From DSXH01 sp020724325 (lineage in GTDB: Bacteria; Bacteroidota; Ignavibacteria; Ignavibacteriales; Melioribacteraceae): a stretch of 43,219 nt of DNA. The notes under the pieces are model-generated. The model had not been told where the DNA came from. It saw nothing but the letters and a program-made list of their open reading frames with translations, and made no database searches. The position numbers were made by a program, and so were the translations under genes. This document shows positions 15,839 through 24,547 of the stretch, one piece after another (positions within the stretch are counted from its first letter, which is position 1; each line of letters begins with the position of its first letter). The stretch lies in the NCBI GenBank assembly GCA_040756515.1, contig JBFLYW010000034.1:1-43219 (forward strand), read 5' to 3'.

Positions 15839-18082
15839 ATGAAAAGCAAATTGATTTTATTATTTATTGGATTGTTATCGGTGCAAATCTTTGCACAAGA
15901 TTTGATAACAGGAACAGTAAAAGAAAAAGATGAGAAGGGAAACTTAAAACCGCTTATTGGTGCAAATATCATTTGGCAGGGAACCTCTCACGGAACAACC
16001 TCCGATAACAACGGTCTATTCGAATTACAATTAGTCAAAGAATCAAACACTCTTTTAGTTAGTTTTATTGGCTATAAAACAGAAAAAATAATTATAACCG
16101 GACAGCGAAAAATAGAAGTAATTCTGGAGCTGGAATCAAAAGAACTTTCGGATGTAGAAGTTGTGGGTCAACAAAATTCTTCTTTTCAGGATTACAACGG
16201 AGTTGAAAACACTTTAATAATGACAAAGAAAGAATTACAGAAAGCAGCATGTTGTACGCTAGCAGAAAGCTTTGAAACAAATCCATCTATAGATGTTTCA
16301 TTTACTGATGCAATTACAGGCGTACGTCAAATAGAAATGTTAGGTCTAGCCGGAATTTATTCCCAGATTTCTATGGAAGCACTTCCATACATAAGAGGTT
16401 TGATGTCTAATGTTGGACTCTTCTTTGTGCCGGGTACATGGATTAAAGCAATTAATGTATCGAAGGGAATCGGCTCGGTTTCCAATGGTTTCGAATCGAT
16501 TACCGGTCAAATAGATATCGATATGCAAAAACCTTTTAGCGATATAGAAGAGAAGCCCGGTTTTGTAAATATTTACGGAGATAATGAACAACGCTTCGAA
16601 GGAAACTTGAATTACAGGTATACGTTGAACGAAAACTTATCTTCAATAACGTTGCTGCATGCAAGTTCGCGGCAGAGCAGAAAAGATATCAATTCCGATG
16701 CGTTTATAGATATGCCAACATTCAATACGTTTAATATTATGCAGAGATGGCAATATCTTTCTTTCGAAGGATGGGAAAGTCAGTTAGGGTTTCAAATTGT
16801 AAATGATAAAAAGGAAAGCGGTACAACAAATCAAGATAGCGATAATGGTCATGTTTATAAGTTCGGTTCGACAAATAGACTCTTTAACCTGTACGGAAAA
16901 ACCGGATATGTTTTTCCCGACGAAGAAGGAAAAAGTTTTGGTTTACAATGGTCGTTTAATAATTACGAAAACTCTTCGCACTTTGGACACAAAACTTATA
17001 CCGGTAAAGAAAAGAACTTATATCTAAATTTTATTTTTCAATCTCACTTATGGAATAGCTTACACATGATGAGAGCAGGAATCAGTTTTGTGTATGATGA
17101 ATTCAGAGAAACATTCACCGGCATCAATTATAATAGGATTGAAAAAATCCCCGGTGCATTTTTAGAGTACACTTATAAACCGAACACAGAATTAACCGTT
17201 GTTACGGGTCTTCGTTCAGATAATCATAATCAGTTCGGAATTTTTTTCACGCCAAGGATTCATATCCGCTATAGTCCGGATGAAGATTGGGTATTCAGAT
17301 TAGCCGCCGGAAGAGGTTACAGAACTTCCAATATTTTTGTTGAATACTCTTCCAGCTTTGCAAGTTCCCGGTCAATCAATATTCTTCGTTCCAATAATTT
17401 TGGTTACGGTTTGGAAATGGAATCTGCCTGGAATTACGGATTAAATGTTTCTTATTATTTTTTGTATGATTACCGCGATGCAACGCTGTCTGTGGATATC
17501 TACCGAACTAATTTCGATAAAGTAACTATTGCAGATATCGATTCTGACTCCCGTAAAATTATTTTTTCTTCTGTTGATAATGGCGCATTTTCAACCAGCT
17601 TTCAAGCAGAACTAAACATAGAGCCGGCTCAATTCTTAACTACACGTCTTGCCTATAGATTTATTGATGCTCAACAATTAATTAAAGGTTCGTGGAAAGA
17701 GAAACCTTTTTCTGCAAAACACAGAGTTCTGATCAATTTAGGTTATTCGAGCCAAAGAGAATCGATGGACGATCCTCAAATGCTCTACGATTTAACGGTT
17801 CAATGGTTTGGTTCTAAGAGAATACCTTCAACCGAATCTAATCCGGTTGGACTAAGGGCAAAATCAAATTCGCCGGCTTTCTTTTTGGTTAATTCGCAGA
17901 TAACCCGTTCATTTTCCGCTCTGTTCGATCTATATATTGGTATAGAGAACTTATTCGATTTTCGTCAGACCAATCCAATAATTGATGCTGAAAATCCAAA
18001 CGGGCAATACTTCGATGCGTCATTGATCTGGGGACCAATTAACGGAAGAATGGTTTATGCTGGTTTACGATACAAGATATAA
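15839..18082 (+). CDS. TonB-dependent receptor of the copper locus
   Basis: About 747 residues: signal peptide (MKSKLILLFIGLLSVQIFAQ), a carboxypeptidase-D-like beta domain (about 20-110, LITGTVKEKDEKGNLKPLIG, IGYKTEKI), a plug domain and a 22-strand-type barrel ending FYDASLIWGP-like and YAGLRYKI. The plug contains AACCTLAESFETNPSIDVSF and PYIRGLMSNVGLFFVPG. The Cys pair at the start of the plug is unusual for general receptors, and I recall it from receptors encoded beside HMA proteins. The start at 15839 is preferred over an upstream in-frame codon at 15713, which overlaps the HMA gene. Substrate (metal complex or metallophore) is inferred from context only. Confidence 0.85.
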   Translation: MKSKLILLFIGLLSVQIFAQDLITGTVKEKDEKGNLKPLIGANIIWQGTSHGTTSDNNGLFELQLVKESNTLLVSFIGYKTEKIIITGQRKIEVILELESKELSDVEVVGQQNSSFQDYNGVENTLIMTKKELQKAACCTLAESFETNPSIDVSFTDAITGVRQIEMLGLAGIYSQISMEALPYIRGLMSNVGLFFVPGTWIKAINVSKGIGSVSNGFESITGQIDIDMQKPFSDIEEKPGFVNIYGDNEQRFEGNLNYRYTLNENLSSITLLHASSRQSRKDINSDAFIDMPTFNTFNIMQRWQYLSFEGWESQLGFQIVNDKKESGTTNQDSDNGHVYKFGSTNRLFNLYGKTGYVFPDEEGKSFGLQWSFNNYENSSHFGHKTYTGKEKNLYLNFIFQSHLWNSLHMMRAGISFVYDEFRETFTGINYNRIEKIPGAFLEYTYKPNTELTVVTGLRSDNHNQFGIFFTPRIHIRYSPDEDWVFRLAAGRGYRTSNIFVEYSSSFASSRSINILRSNNFGYGLEMESAWNYGLNVSYYFLYDYRDATLSVDIYRTNFDKVTIADIDSDSRKIIFSSVDNGAFSTSFQAELNIEPAQFLTTRLAYRFIDAQQLIKGSWKEKPFSAKHRVLINLGYSSQRESMDDPQMLYDLTVQWFGSKRIPSTESNPVGLRAKSNSPAFFLVNSQITRSFSALFDLYIGIENLFDFRQTNPIIDAENPNGQYFDASLIWGPINGRMVYAGLRYKI

Positions 18083-18110
18083 CTCATATTAGAGTAAAGA
18101 CGATTGAACA

Positions 18111-18170
18111 GGATGATGGATGCAGGATACTTGATGATGGATACTTGATGCTGGATATTTGAAAAGGATG
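18111..18170. repeat. 14-bp tandem repeat array
   Basis: Four consecutive units begin with GGAT and are 13-14 bases long: GGATGATGGATGCA, GGATACTTGATGAT, GGATACTTGATGCT, GGATATTTGAAAA; a fifth partial GGATGCTC follows. The two central units differ at one base in the last two positions. The array lies in the 190-base gap after the TonB receptor gene. Similar GGATGCTGGATAC strings are frequent between genes in related genomes, from memory. Confidence 0.7.
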
Positions 18171-18272
18171 CTCTGTTTTGATTGAGTATCCGGCGTAAAA
18201 AAAATTTTATATTTTATGCAAGTAATTAATTTCTTTTTACATACATTTTCAGAATATGAATACGAGGTTTAA

Positions 18273-18623
18273 TTGGCATCTCCGTCAAAAATTAAATTGC
18301 ATAATCAAGATTATTTAGAAATTAGCTGGGATAACGGAAAGGTTCATAAATTCCCGCTCAAATTTTTGCGAGATGAATCGCCCGACGCCGGAAACAAAGG
18401 GGAAACAATCCTCTGGAAACATTACGCTCCGCCGCCAAAAATGAAAGTAAGCCCAGAAGGGTATGAAGTTGATAAGATTAATCTTGTGGGAAATTACGCC
18501 ATACAAATTACATGGAAAGACGGTTACAACTACGGTATTTATTCGTGGGAATTGTTACAAAGACTTGGTGAGTATTTAAGTATTAGGAATAATTTACATC
18601 AGGATTTTGAAAACCATCATTAA
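18273..18623 (+). CDS. DUF971 domain protein
   Basis: 116 residues forming a single DUF971 (GBBH-like N-terminal) domain: LEISWDNGKVHKFPLKFLRD, then INLVGNYAIQITWKDGYN and GIYSWELL. This domain occurs alone in bacteria, often near Fe-S or Mrp-type proteins, and fused to hydroxylases in eukaryotes; its bacterial role is not settled. It starts at TTG 18273, with GAGG eight bases upstream. It is followed by a terminator shared with the convergent tlpA-like gene. Confidence 0.82.
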   Translation: MASPSKIKLHNQDYLEISWDNGKVHKFPLKFLRDESPDAGNKGETILWKHYAPPPKMKVSPEGYEVDKINLVGNYAIQITWKDGYNYGIYSWELLQRLGEYLSIRNNLHQDFENHH

Positions 18624-18633
18624 ACAAAAGAAA

Positions 18634-18669
18634 GAGAAAGAGCTATTAGAAAATATGGAGCTCTTTCTC
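18634..18669. terminator. Bidirectional terminator between DUF971 and TlpA-like genes
   Basis: GAGAAAGAGCT (18634-18644) pairs perfectly over 11 bases with AGCTCTTTCTC (18659-18669), with a 14-base loop. It lies between two convergent genes. Confidence 0.7.
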
Positions 18670-18685
18670 ATCTTCTATTAAATTA

Positions 18686-19273
18686 CTACAACAATTTTTT
18701 AATGTGGTCTTCGTAAGCCGCTTTGGATATTAAACCTTCGTAACTGGCAACAATCTTTCCTTCTTTATCAATTATAAATGAAGTGGGTATTGCTCTAATT
18801 CCGCCGTATTGCTGGTAAACATTTGTGTTGCCGTAAACTATCGGGTAATTTATTTTGTAATCTTTGATAAATGGAACCACATCCGGTTTGGTTTCCTGAT
18901 CTACAGAAATTCCGATTATTTCTACTCCCTTTGAACCATACTTCTTCTTTAACTCTACCAAATCCGGAATCCCTTTTCTACAAGGCGGACACCATGTTGC
19001 CCAGAAATCTAAAATTACAACCTTTCCTTTGTAGTCAGATAATTTCAATAGTTTACCGTCTGTTGTTGGCAGGTTAAAGTCGTATGCCTTTACAGATTTT
19101 GTTTGATTAGCCGGAATATAATTAGGCGGATAAGGACCCTGTTCGGGTTCGCTGCCCGTATTGTTTACTACAAATAATAATAGAATAATTCCTACAAAAA
19201 AACCCGTGTAAATCCAGCCCCTCTGTTTCTTGCTTAATCCGAACTGTTTTTCATTTATTTTCTGTTTATTCAT
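18686..19273 (-). CDS. TlpA/ResA-type membrane-anchored thioredoxin
   Basis: 195 residues. A cytoplasmic N terminus precedes one membrane span (about 20-37, WIYTGFFVGIILLLFVV), a proline-rich linker and a thioredoxin domain of the AhpC-TSA/Redoxin type. The active site is WATWCPPCRKG (Cys95, Cys98), and the cis-proline lies in RAIPTSFII. Such proteins reduce periplasmic disulfides in cytochrome c maturation or copper-centre assembly. The start has a GAGGAG site. It is the last gene of a minus-strand group with DUF1858 and DUF6132 genes, which suggests a common thiol-redox theme. Confidence 0.88.
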   Translation of the reverse strand: MNKQKINEKQFGLSKKQRGWIYTGFFVGIILLLFVVNNTGSEPEQGPYPPNYIPANQTKSVKAYDFNLPTTDGKLLKLSDYKGKVVILDFWATWCPPCRKGIPDLVELKKKYGSKGVEIIGISVDQETKPDVVPFIKDYKINYPIVYGNTNVYQQYGGIRAIPTSFIIDKEGKIVASYEGLISKAAYEDHIKKLL

Positions 19274-19321
19274 TGGCTCCTCTAAATTAGTATGTGGAAA
19301 GATAATAATTCTTTAATACTC

Positions 19322-19543
19322 TCAAAAATTGTTAACTCTTTTAACCAGTAAATCGTTCAATTCGAATACAAAGTTCTCAATTTCTGCATCGTCAAATCCT
19401 TTTTCTTTTGCTGCGTTTTTTAAAGTTGTCCAGATTGGTTCTCCGCACCTTAAACATCTTATCCCTTTTTCCATAAGATATGTTACAGATTCCGGAATAA
19501 GATTAACCAATTCTTCAATTTCAATCTCTTCATTTATTTTCAT
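19322..19543 (-). CDS. DUF1858 domain protein
   Basis: 73 residues. The conserved core is LIPESVTYLMEKGIRCLRCGEP: a helix followed by the C-x-x-C pair. The domain is known from hybrid-cluster-protein-associated and other small redox proteins. Its start codon lies inside the end of the upstream DUF6132 gene (14-base overlap), so the two are coupled. It is probably a cytoplasmic thiol or metal-binding partner; the actual substrate is unknown. Confidence 0.8.
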   Translation of the reverse strand: MKINEEIEIEELVNLIPESVTYLMEKGIRCLRCGEPIWTTLKNAAKEKGFDDAEIENFVFELNDLLVKRVNNF

Positions 19544-19745
19544 CTAACTGTTCATTTTTCTTTTTGGAAGGCAATACAAGAATAAAAGCAATTAACGCTC
19601 CGTAAAATGTAGAAATGTATGGATTGCTCGTAATAGGACAGCTGCCGCTATAACATCCAATAAAATAATAATAAGCGTACCCTAATAGTGCACCGCCAAT
19701 AACCGGCAAAACTTTTTTAATCAAGAAATTAGTAGTTATTTTCAT
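19530..19745 (-). CDS. DUF6132 family small membrane protein
   Basis: About 71 residues with two hydrophobic segments (VLPVIGGALLGYAYYYFIGC and STFYGALIAFILVLP) and the family motif GCYSGSCPITSNPYIS between them, with two cysteines facing one side of the membrane. I place the start at 19745 (MKITTNFL), where the family normally begins. An in-frame ATG at 19772 would add nine residues, and the GGGAGG between the two starts leaves the choice open. It is the first gene of the DUF6132-DUF1858-TlpA set. These Cys-containing membrane proteins often sit with sulfur or redox genes. Confidence 0.75.
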   Translation of the reverse strand: MKITTNFLIKKVLPVIGGALLGYAYYYFIGCYSGSCPITSNPYISTFYGALIAFILVLPSKKKNEQLDENK

Positions 19746-19834
19746 GCTATAACACTTATCCTCCCGATACATTTAAACTCATTTTATTACGGGATATGAT
19801 GTTAAAACAGAGCAAAGGATTCTAACCGATTTGC

Positions 19835-19865
19835 TTGCTCTTAAAAAGTCCTTTTGATAGTTTTG
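19835..19865 (+). promoter_or_regulatory. Candidate promoter of the duplicated-domain gene
   Basis: TAGTTTTG (19858-19865) is an exact TAnnTTTG box with TTG at 19835-19837, a 20-base gap. Transcription would start near 19872, leaving a 25-base leader with an AGGAG site for the gene at 19897. Confidence 0.35.
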
Positions 19866-19896
19866 AAACTGATTTAAGTAAACACAGGAGCGAATA

Positions 19897-20685
19897 ATGT
19901 CTGAAATTAAAAAACATTTATATATGACCGTATTTCCGAATAACGCATTAATTGCCAGCCAGTTAGAGCCGGAACAGTTTGGCGAACATTATACCACAGG
20001 TAGTGCTAAACATTTTAGTCAGAAGGTTATTTTTGCTGAAATTGATATCAACTTTAGAGATCCTTATTTCGAGATTGATAAATACCTTTCCGAAACAATT
20101 CCGCATGCAGATGGAAAACCGAAAAAAACAAAATTCATCAGTTCCTACAATGTACTAGAGCATGTACCTTTATCGGCGATACAAAAGCTTTATCTTGTAA
20201 CAACAAATGGTAAAGTGCTTGCATTGGATCCTTCGCCAGATACCCGTTACCATGATCCCAGAAAGATTAGAATCTATCAGGAAATCTGTCCGTTAGACAC
20301 ACTTGTTGTATCAAACATCGATCATAAAGAATTTGGTAAGCTAATAACAACACAGAAAGCAAAAGGCGCTCCTAAGATTCTGTTTACGCAGATTGATTTT
20401 GATGTTGATAATTTTCTGGAGAGCAATAAATCTAATCCAATTCCTCACATCGATCTGCCAGCTGTTAATCCTTCCCGCTTCTTCGAATGTATATCTGAAT
20501 TAAAAGATCGTCCGGAAAAAGTAACAAAGACTATAAGTCTTGGCGGAATTTTGCGTGATATTTCATATAAGTTTTTACGCCACGGATTTTGGTTTGCGTG
20601 CTGCGACGAAATTAAGTTCTATCCTATGCCTACAATTGACGAGCTGGAAAATAAATATTTCTACTGGTGGAAATTTGTAAGGTAG
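19897..20685 (+). CDS. Hypothetical cytoplasmic protein with an internal duplication
   Basis: 262 residues without signal or membrane segments. I recognise no family. Two stretches align with each other: residues 16-58 (ALIASQLEPEQFGEHYTTGS, AKHFSQKVIFAEIDIN) and 134-175 (TLVVSNIDHKEFGKLITTQK, AKGAPKILFTQIDFD). Shared positions include L, S, FG, TT, AK, F and ID. The protein therefore looks like two copies of one alpha/beta unit plus a C-terminal tail rich in aromatics (KYFYWWKFVR). It has its own promoter-like box and an AGGAG site, and stands alone between divergent and convergent neighbours. Confidence 0.7.
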   Translation: MSEIKKHLYMTVFPNNALIASQLEPEQFGEHYTTGSAKHFSQKVIFAEIDINFRDPYFEIDKYLSETIPHADGKPKKTKFISSYNVLEHVPLSAIQKLYLVTTNGKVLALDPSPDTRYHDPRKIRIYQEICPLDTLVVSNIDHKEFGKLITTQKAKGAPKILFTQIDFDVDNFLESNKSNPIPHIDLPAVNPSRFFECISELKDRPEKVTKTISLGGILRDISYKFLRHGFWFACCDEIKFYPMPTIDELENKYFYWWKFVR

Positions 20686-20704
20686 TAATTATAACGGGGC
20701 GGAA

Positions 20705-21169
20705 TTATTTTTTACCTTCGCCCCATTTCAAAACATCAATTCTTACTTTTGTTAATCCTTTTTCTACAAAATCGAGTTCCTTCGCAGTCCCAAGCGATAA
20801 ATCGATTATTCTATCTTTCCAGTAAGGCATCCGGTCATTAATCCGCAGTATCACACTTCTGCTATTGGATAAGTTTGTAACTCTAATAATTGTTTCCATC
20901 GGGTATGTTTGATGTGCCGCGGAGATACCGTTCATATCATAGACTTCACCGTTGTATGTTATCCTTCCGTGATATTTATCTGCATAGTACGATGCTATTC
21001 CTTCAACAGATTCTATCACAAAATATTTATCGTACATACTCAAATCTTCCTTATCGGCATAACTTATTTCCGATAATGTTTCTTTGTTAGAAGAAAACCG
21101 TGGCGCAGACGAACAGGCATAAAAAAGAAGTAGTGTTAAATAGAATATTTTGCTAACTAAATTTCTCAC
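20705..21169 (-). CDS. RlpA-like septal ring lytic transglycosylase family lipoprotein
   Basis: About 154 residues with a lipoprotein leader (LTLLLFYACSS) and a double-psi beta-barrel RlpA domain: GIASYYADKYHGRITYNGE, ISAAHQTYPMETIIRVTNL, VILRINDRMPYWKDRIIDLS. RlpA cleaves glycan strands lacking stem peptides at the septum. No SPOR domain follows. The start is placed at GTG 21169, behind AGAGGAGAG, because the upstream frame passes through a terminator-like hairpin and carries no leader. It is probably monocistronic. Confidence 0.85.
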   Translation of the reverse strand: MRNLVSKIFYLTLLLFYACSSAPRFSSNKETLSEISYADKEDLSMYDKYFVIESVEGIASYYADKYHGRITYNGEVYDMNGISAAHQTYPMETIIRVTNLSNSRSVILRINDRMPYWKDRIIDLSLGTAKELDFVEKGLTKVRIDVLKWGEGKK

Positions 21170-21194
21170 AAAATAATTTCTCTCCTCTTTAAAA

Positions 21195-21231
21195 TGGCAG
21201 AGGGAACATTTTACCGCTCCCTCATATGCCA
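21195..21231 (-). promoter_or_regulatory. Terminator-like hairpin in the rlpA leader
   Basis: On the minus strand TGGCA-TAT-GAGGGA pairs with TCCCTC-TGCCA and is followed by TTTT, then directly by the AGAGGAG site of the rlpA-like gene. The upstream stretch (about 21240-21272) holds a second imperfect hairpin with arms TAAGTT and AACTTA. This could be an attenuator, or a leftover terminator. Confidence 0.45.
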
Positions 21232-21353
21232 TAACTTGAACAGTTAAGTTCCAGCCAACTTACTGAACAAGACAGCAATTACTGCTAATTGAATATATTT
21301 TTTTCTAGTTCGATTCAAAATGTTTTATATCACGCAATTATTAACGCATAAAT

Positions 21354-22328
21354 TTAGTTATATCCGTATGAGGAAATAAAGTCCCGTGCTATAGAAATTT
21401 GTATCTGTTTAATTGTATAGGTACCAAAGACTCCCAAGCCGCCTTTAATATTAGTAATATCGGGCTGATTTACACGAACAGAGAATTCATCAAGAAAAGT
21501 CTTTTGAAGCGAATAGTAAGAAGCCAATCCGGCATCCATAATAAGCAAACGGAAAATAGCCTTATCTATTTTATAGTTTCCTTTGTTCGGATCGCCCTCA
21601 GAAATTTCTGCCATTGCTCTTTTAATTGCTTCTACTTCAAATGATGCGCTTTGAGTTCCGGATTGAATTTGCGGGTAAATCGGCAGCGTTCCATTATCTG
21701 TATTTACATAAAATGAAGGAACTTTTTTCTGTTTCTTAAAGCTAACTCCGTTTTTATCGTGGGTATAAAATATTACTAGTTCCGGTGCATAATATACACC
21801 TTTTGAATTAGGGGCAAGCATCAATTCTCCCCAGCTAAAATGAATCTTGCTGGAAATTGAGTTTTCGGAAATTATCTGGTTCGAAGTATTTATATAGACA
21901 GAATAAACCGAAATAACTTCACTTTCCGCTTTAAGGATCTTTCCGTTTGGAAGAGCAGCTTCGATTTTAAGCGGCAAACTAAGTGAGGGCTTAAAATTAT
22001 TTGTGTAATAAATATTCATTGGCGTTTTGTATTTTGAATCTGCCGCCCGTGCAACAGCAGTATCTTTGAAATTATATACAGCGTTGTCGTAAAAAATTTT
22101 TACTTTGGCTCCTTTGATAAAAGGGTCTGTTGTGTTTATAGAAGGATCAAAACCATTAATATCAAACGAACGCGAAATAGTTGCTGTTTGATAGGATGTA
22201 TCTGTTCTTATAATGCAGTTTAGGATGTAAACTTCTTCAAAATCCGTTTTTGGATTTACATTATCGTCGCAATAAACAAAAGTTAGTATAGAGATAATCG
22301 AACTAAATGCTAATAATAATTTTCTCAT
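21354..22328 (-). CDS. DUF4249 lipoprotein
   Basis: 324 residues with a lipoprotein-like leader (LLLAFSSIISILTFVYC). The beta-rich body matches DUF4249: LNCIIRTDTSYQTATISRSF, then GAKVKIFYDN and LPLKIEAALPNGK. Members are encoded next to TonB-dependent receptors in Bacteroidota, much like SusD-type partners, and are thought to assist uptake at the cell surface. The ATG overlaps the receptor stop (ATGA, 22325-22328), so the pair is coupled. The substrate is unknown. Confidence 0.82.
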   Translation of the reverse strand: MRKLLLAFSSIISILTFVYCDDNVNPKTDFEEVYILNCIIRTDTSYQTATISRSFDINGFDPSINTTDPFIKGAKVKIFYDNAVYNFKDTAVARAADSKYKTPMNIYYTNNFKPSLSLPLKIEAALPNGKILKAESEVISVYSVYINTSNQIISENSISSKIHFSWGELMLAPNSKGVYYAPELVIFYTHDKNGVSFKKQKKVPSFYVNTDNGTLPIYPQIQSGTQSASFEVEAIKRAMAEISEGDPNKGNYKIDKAIFRLLIMDAGLASYYSLQKTFLDEFSVRVNQPDITNIKGGLGVFGTYTIKQIQISIARDFISSYGYN

Positions 22329-24547
22329 AGTTCCACCTTTACAGTTGCTGTAGGAAAAAACGGAAGCATATCAACGCGTTCACCAGTATCTCTTCTAAAG
22401 TAGAAAAGATTTTTTCTGTTATAAACATTCAATGCGCTCACATCGAAATTTAACTTTACATTATTGATTTGAATTTTTTTTGAGATGCTCAAATCCAGTC
22501 TGTGATAATCCGGCAGTCTTCCAACATTGCGTTCGGCTAAGAGAATAAACGGGTTATACGAATTAAGAAATGACTGCCCCGGCTCAAGCTCGTCAATTGT
22601 AAGTCGCTCGTAATAGCCGGCTATTTGTGTGAACGGCATTCCGCTAGTATAAGTCCATACCGCACTAGCAACCCACCCGTAACCAAAATCGTATTCAAGC
22701 GAAAGATTTACTGTGTGTCGTGAGTCGTAACGAGGTGCATAACGGATTCCGTTAACATCCTTAAAAGCGTAAGCCAGAGAATACGAAGCTGAAAAATTAA
22801 TTGGCGCCCTCATATACCTTGATAAAAATTCTAAACCGTATGCTTCGCCTTTGCCCGGCAAAAGATCTCTATCTAAAGGAAAAAATTTCTGTTCGTTAAG
22901 TACAGAAATGTTTTGCAATAATTTATAATAACCCTCCAGACTAATAGATAAATGCGGCGAAGGTGTAAATTCTAATCCGCTTATGTAGTGAATTGCACTA
23001 GATGGCTGGAGGTAGCTCGGGGTAATAATCCACGGTTCAAAAATTGTTACAACCTCATTCTCGTCAGATATTGTTGAAAGGTCCTGCATAAAAATTCCCC
23101 AGGATGCTTTAAATGCCAGCTCGGGTACAAACCTGATTGTAGCAGATAACCTGGGTTCATAAAAGTAGGAAGACCCGCCGCCGGCTAAACGTGTAAGATT
23201 CAGTCTGTTCCCAAAATCAAGACCCAGAGCCGACCATCTAAGAAGCTTGTAACGAAGGTATGCGCTTATGTTAGTTCCTTTGGAACCAATATCTTTTTCC
23301 TGTCCTCTAAAATTTTCCAAGATTAGCTTGCTGCGGACTTCCGAAATTCTGAACCCTCCGCTTAATTCATCTTTGTTATCGTACACATAATTAAAATCCA
23401 TTCTCATCAGGACGTCATTAATTTCATTCACTACACCTTTTGCGCCGCTCTCGTTGGGAATTCTTTCACCGCCAAAATTGCTGTAAGCTACTTCCACTTG
23501 ATAGAAAAGAGGAGAATCAGAAATCTGAAAATAATTTAGACTGAACGTTGTGTTATTCCACTTAAAATCTTCTCTCTTCACGTTATTGTTCATTACATTA
23601 TCGCTGCTATGGAATAGACTTGCAGTAAATTTTGCATCCTGCATAAACTCATCATCCTGGTAATTTACCTTTGCAAACAAATCATAGAAATCTGCCGGCA
23701 GCGCATTATTATTTCTGAATCTTTTAAGAACTTTATCGGAATAATTTTTTCTGAAGCTGGCAATAAATGATCCGCCAGGTATTGGTCCTTCCACCAACCC
23801 TTTTGCTGTTAGAATGCTAAGACTTCCTTTAGCACTTAAATTGTTTCTATTTCCATCCCTTGTTACAACTTTAAGAACTGAAGAAAGCCGTCCGCTGTAT
23901 TCTGCCGGGAAACCGCCTTTATAAAATTCTACAGTGCTAACCATATCTGGGTCTATAGCACTGAATATTCCAAGAGCATGGAACGGATTGTAGATAGGAA
24001 TATTATCAAGTAAAACCAGATTTTGGTTGCTAGAACTGCCGCGTACATAGAACCGCGCAGATACATCTCCGGCGGTTTGAACACCGGGCAGATTTTGCAA
24101 TGCTCTAAAAATATCTAACTCAACACCTTTGGGAAGATTTTCAATATCTCTAATTGCAAGTTTTTGTAAACTAAGGTCTGTAGCATTTTCTTTCGCAACT
24201 CTCTCGCCAATCTTTTCAATTGTTTGAAGCTGAATGCTAACCGGTTTCAATTGAACTCTTATATCTGTTACCACATAAGGTTCGGCACGAATTAAAAATT
24301 CTTTTGATTCATATCCTATGTACGAAATTATCACGGTTAAAAGTTTATCGTGCGGAAGAGATGCCATTAGGAAAAATCCTCTGTGGTCTGTTGATGCACC
24401 TCTATTCAATTCGGGGATAAAAATATTAGCGTACGGTAAAGATTCACCGCTAGTAGAATCTGCAACAAAACCTCTTAACATTCCTCGGTTTTGTCCAAGT
24501 ATTAATGATGATGCTATAAGTAATAAAACAACGGTAAATTTTTTCAT
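22325..24547 (-). CDS. TonB-dependent receptor, DUF4249 partner
   Basis: 740 residues: signal peptide (MKKFTVVLLLIASSLILGQ), a carboxypeptidase-like beta domain (about 24-105, GESLPYANIFIPELNRG, SYIGYESKEF), a plug (LPKGVELDIFRALQNLPGVQ, GSSSNQNLVLLDNIPIYNPF) and a barrel ending AVKVEL-like after LFYFRRDTGERVDMLPFFPT. The plug has the FHALGIFSAIDPDMV block usual for receptors paired with DUF4249. It is transcribed away from carA across a 329-base gap and is followed by the lipoprotein gene. Confidence 0.88.
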   Translation of the reverse strand: MKKFTVVLLLIASSLILGQNRGMLRGFVADSTSGESLPYANIFIPELNRGASTDHRGFFLMASLPHDKLLTVIISYIGYESKEFLIRAEPYVVTDIRVQLKPVSIQLQTIEKIGERVAKENATDLSLQKLAIRDIENLPKGVELDIFRALQNLPGVQTAGDVSARFYVRGSSSNQNLVLLDNIPIYNPFHALGIFSAIDPDMVSTVEFYKGGFPAEYSGRLSSVLKVVTRDGNRNNLSAKGSLSILTAKGLVEGPIPGGSFIASFRKNYSDKVLKRFRNNNALPADFYDLFAKVNYQDDEFMQDAKFTASLFHSSDNVMNNNVKREDFKWNNTTFSLNYFQISDSPLFYQVEVAYSNFGGERIPNESGAKGVVNEINDVLMRMDFNYVYDNKDELSGGFRISEVRSKLILENFRGQEKDIGSKGTNISAYLRYKLLRWSALGLDFGNRLNLTRLAGGGSSYFYEPRLSATIRFVPELAFKASWGIFMQDLSTISDENEVVTIFEPWIITPSYLQPSSAIHYISGLEFTPSPHLSISLEGYYKLLQNISVLNEQKFFPLDRDLLPGKGEAYGLEFLSRYMRAPINFSASYSLAYAFKDVNGIRYAPRYDSRHTVNLSLEYDFGYGWVASAVWTYTSGMPFTQIAGYYERLTIDELEPGQSFLNSYNPFILLAERNVGRLPDYHRLDLSISKKIQINNVKLNFDVSALNVYNRKNLFYFRRDTGERVDMLPFFPTATVKVEL

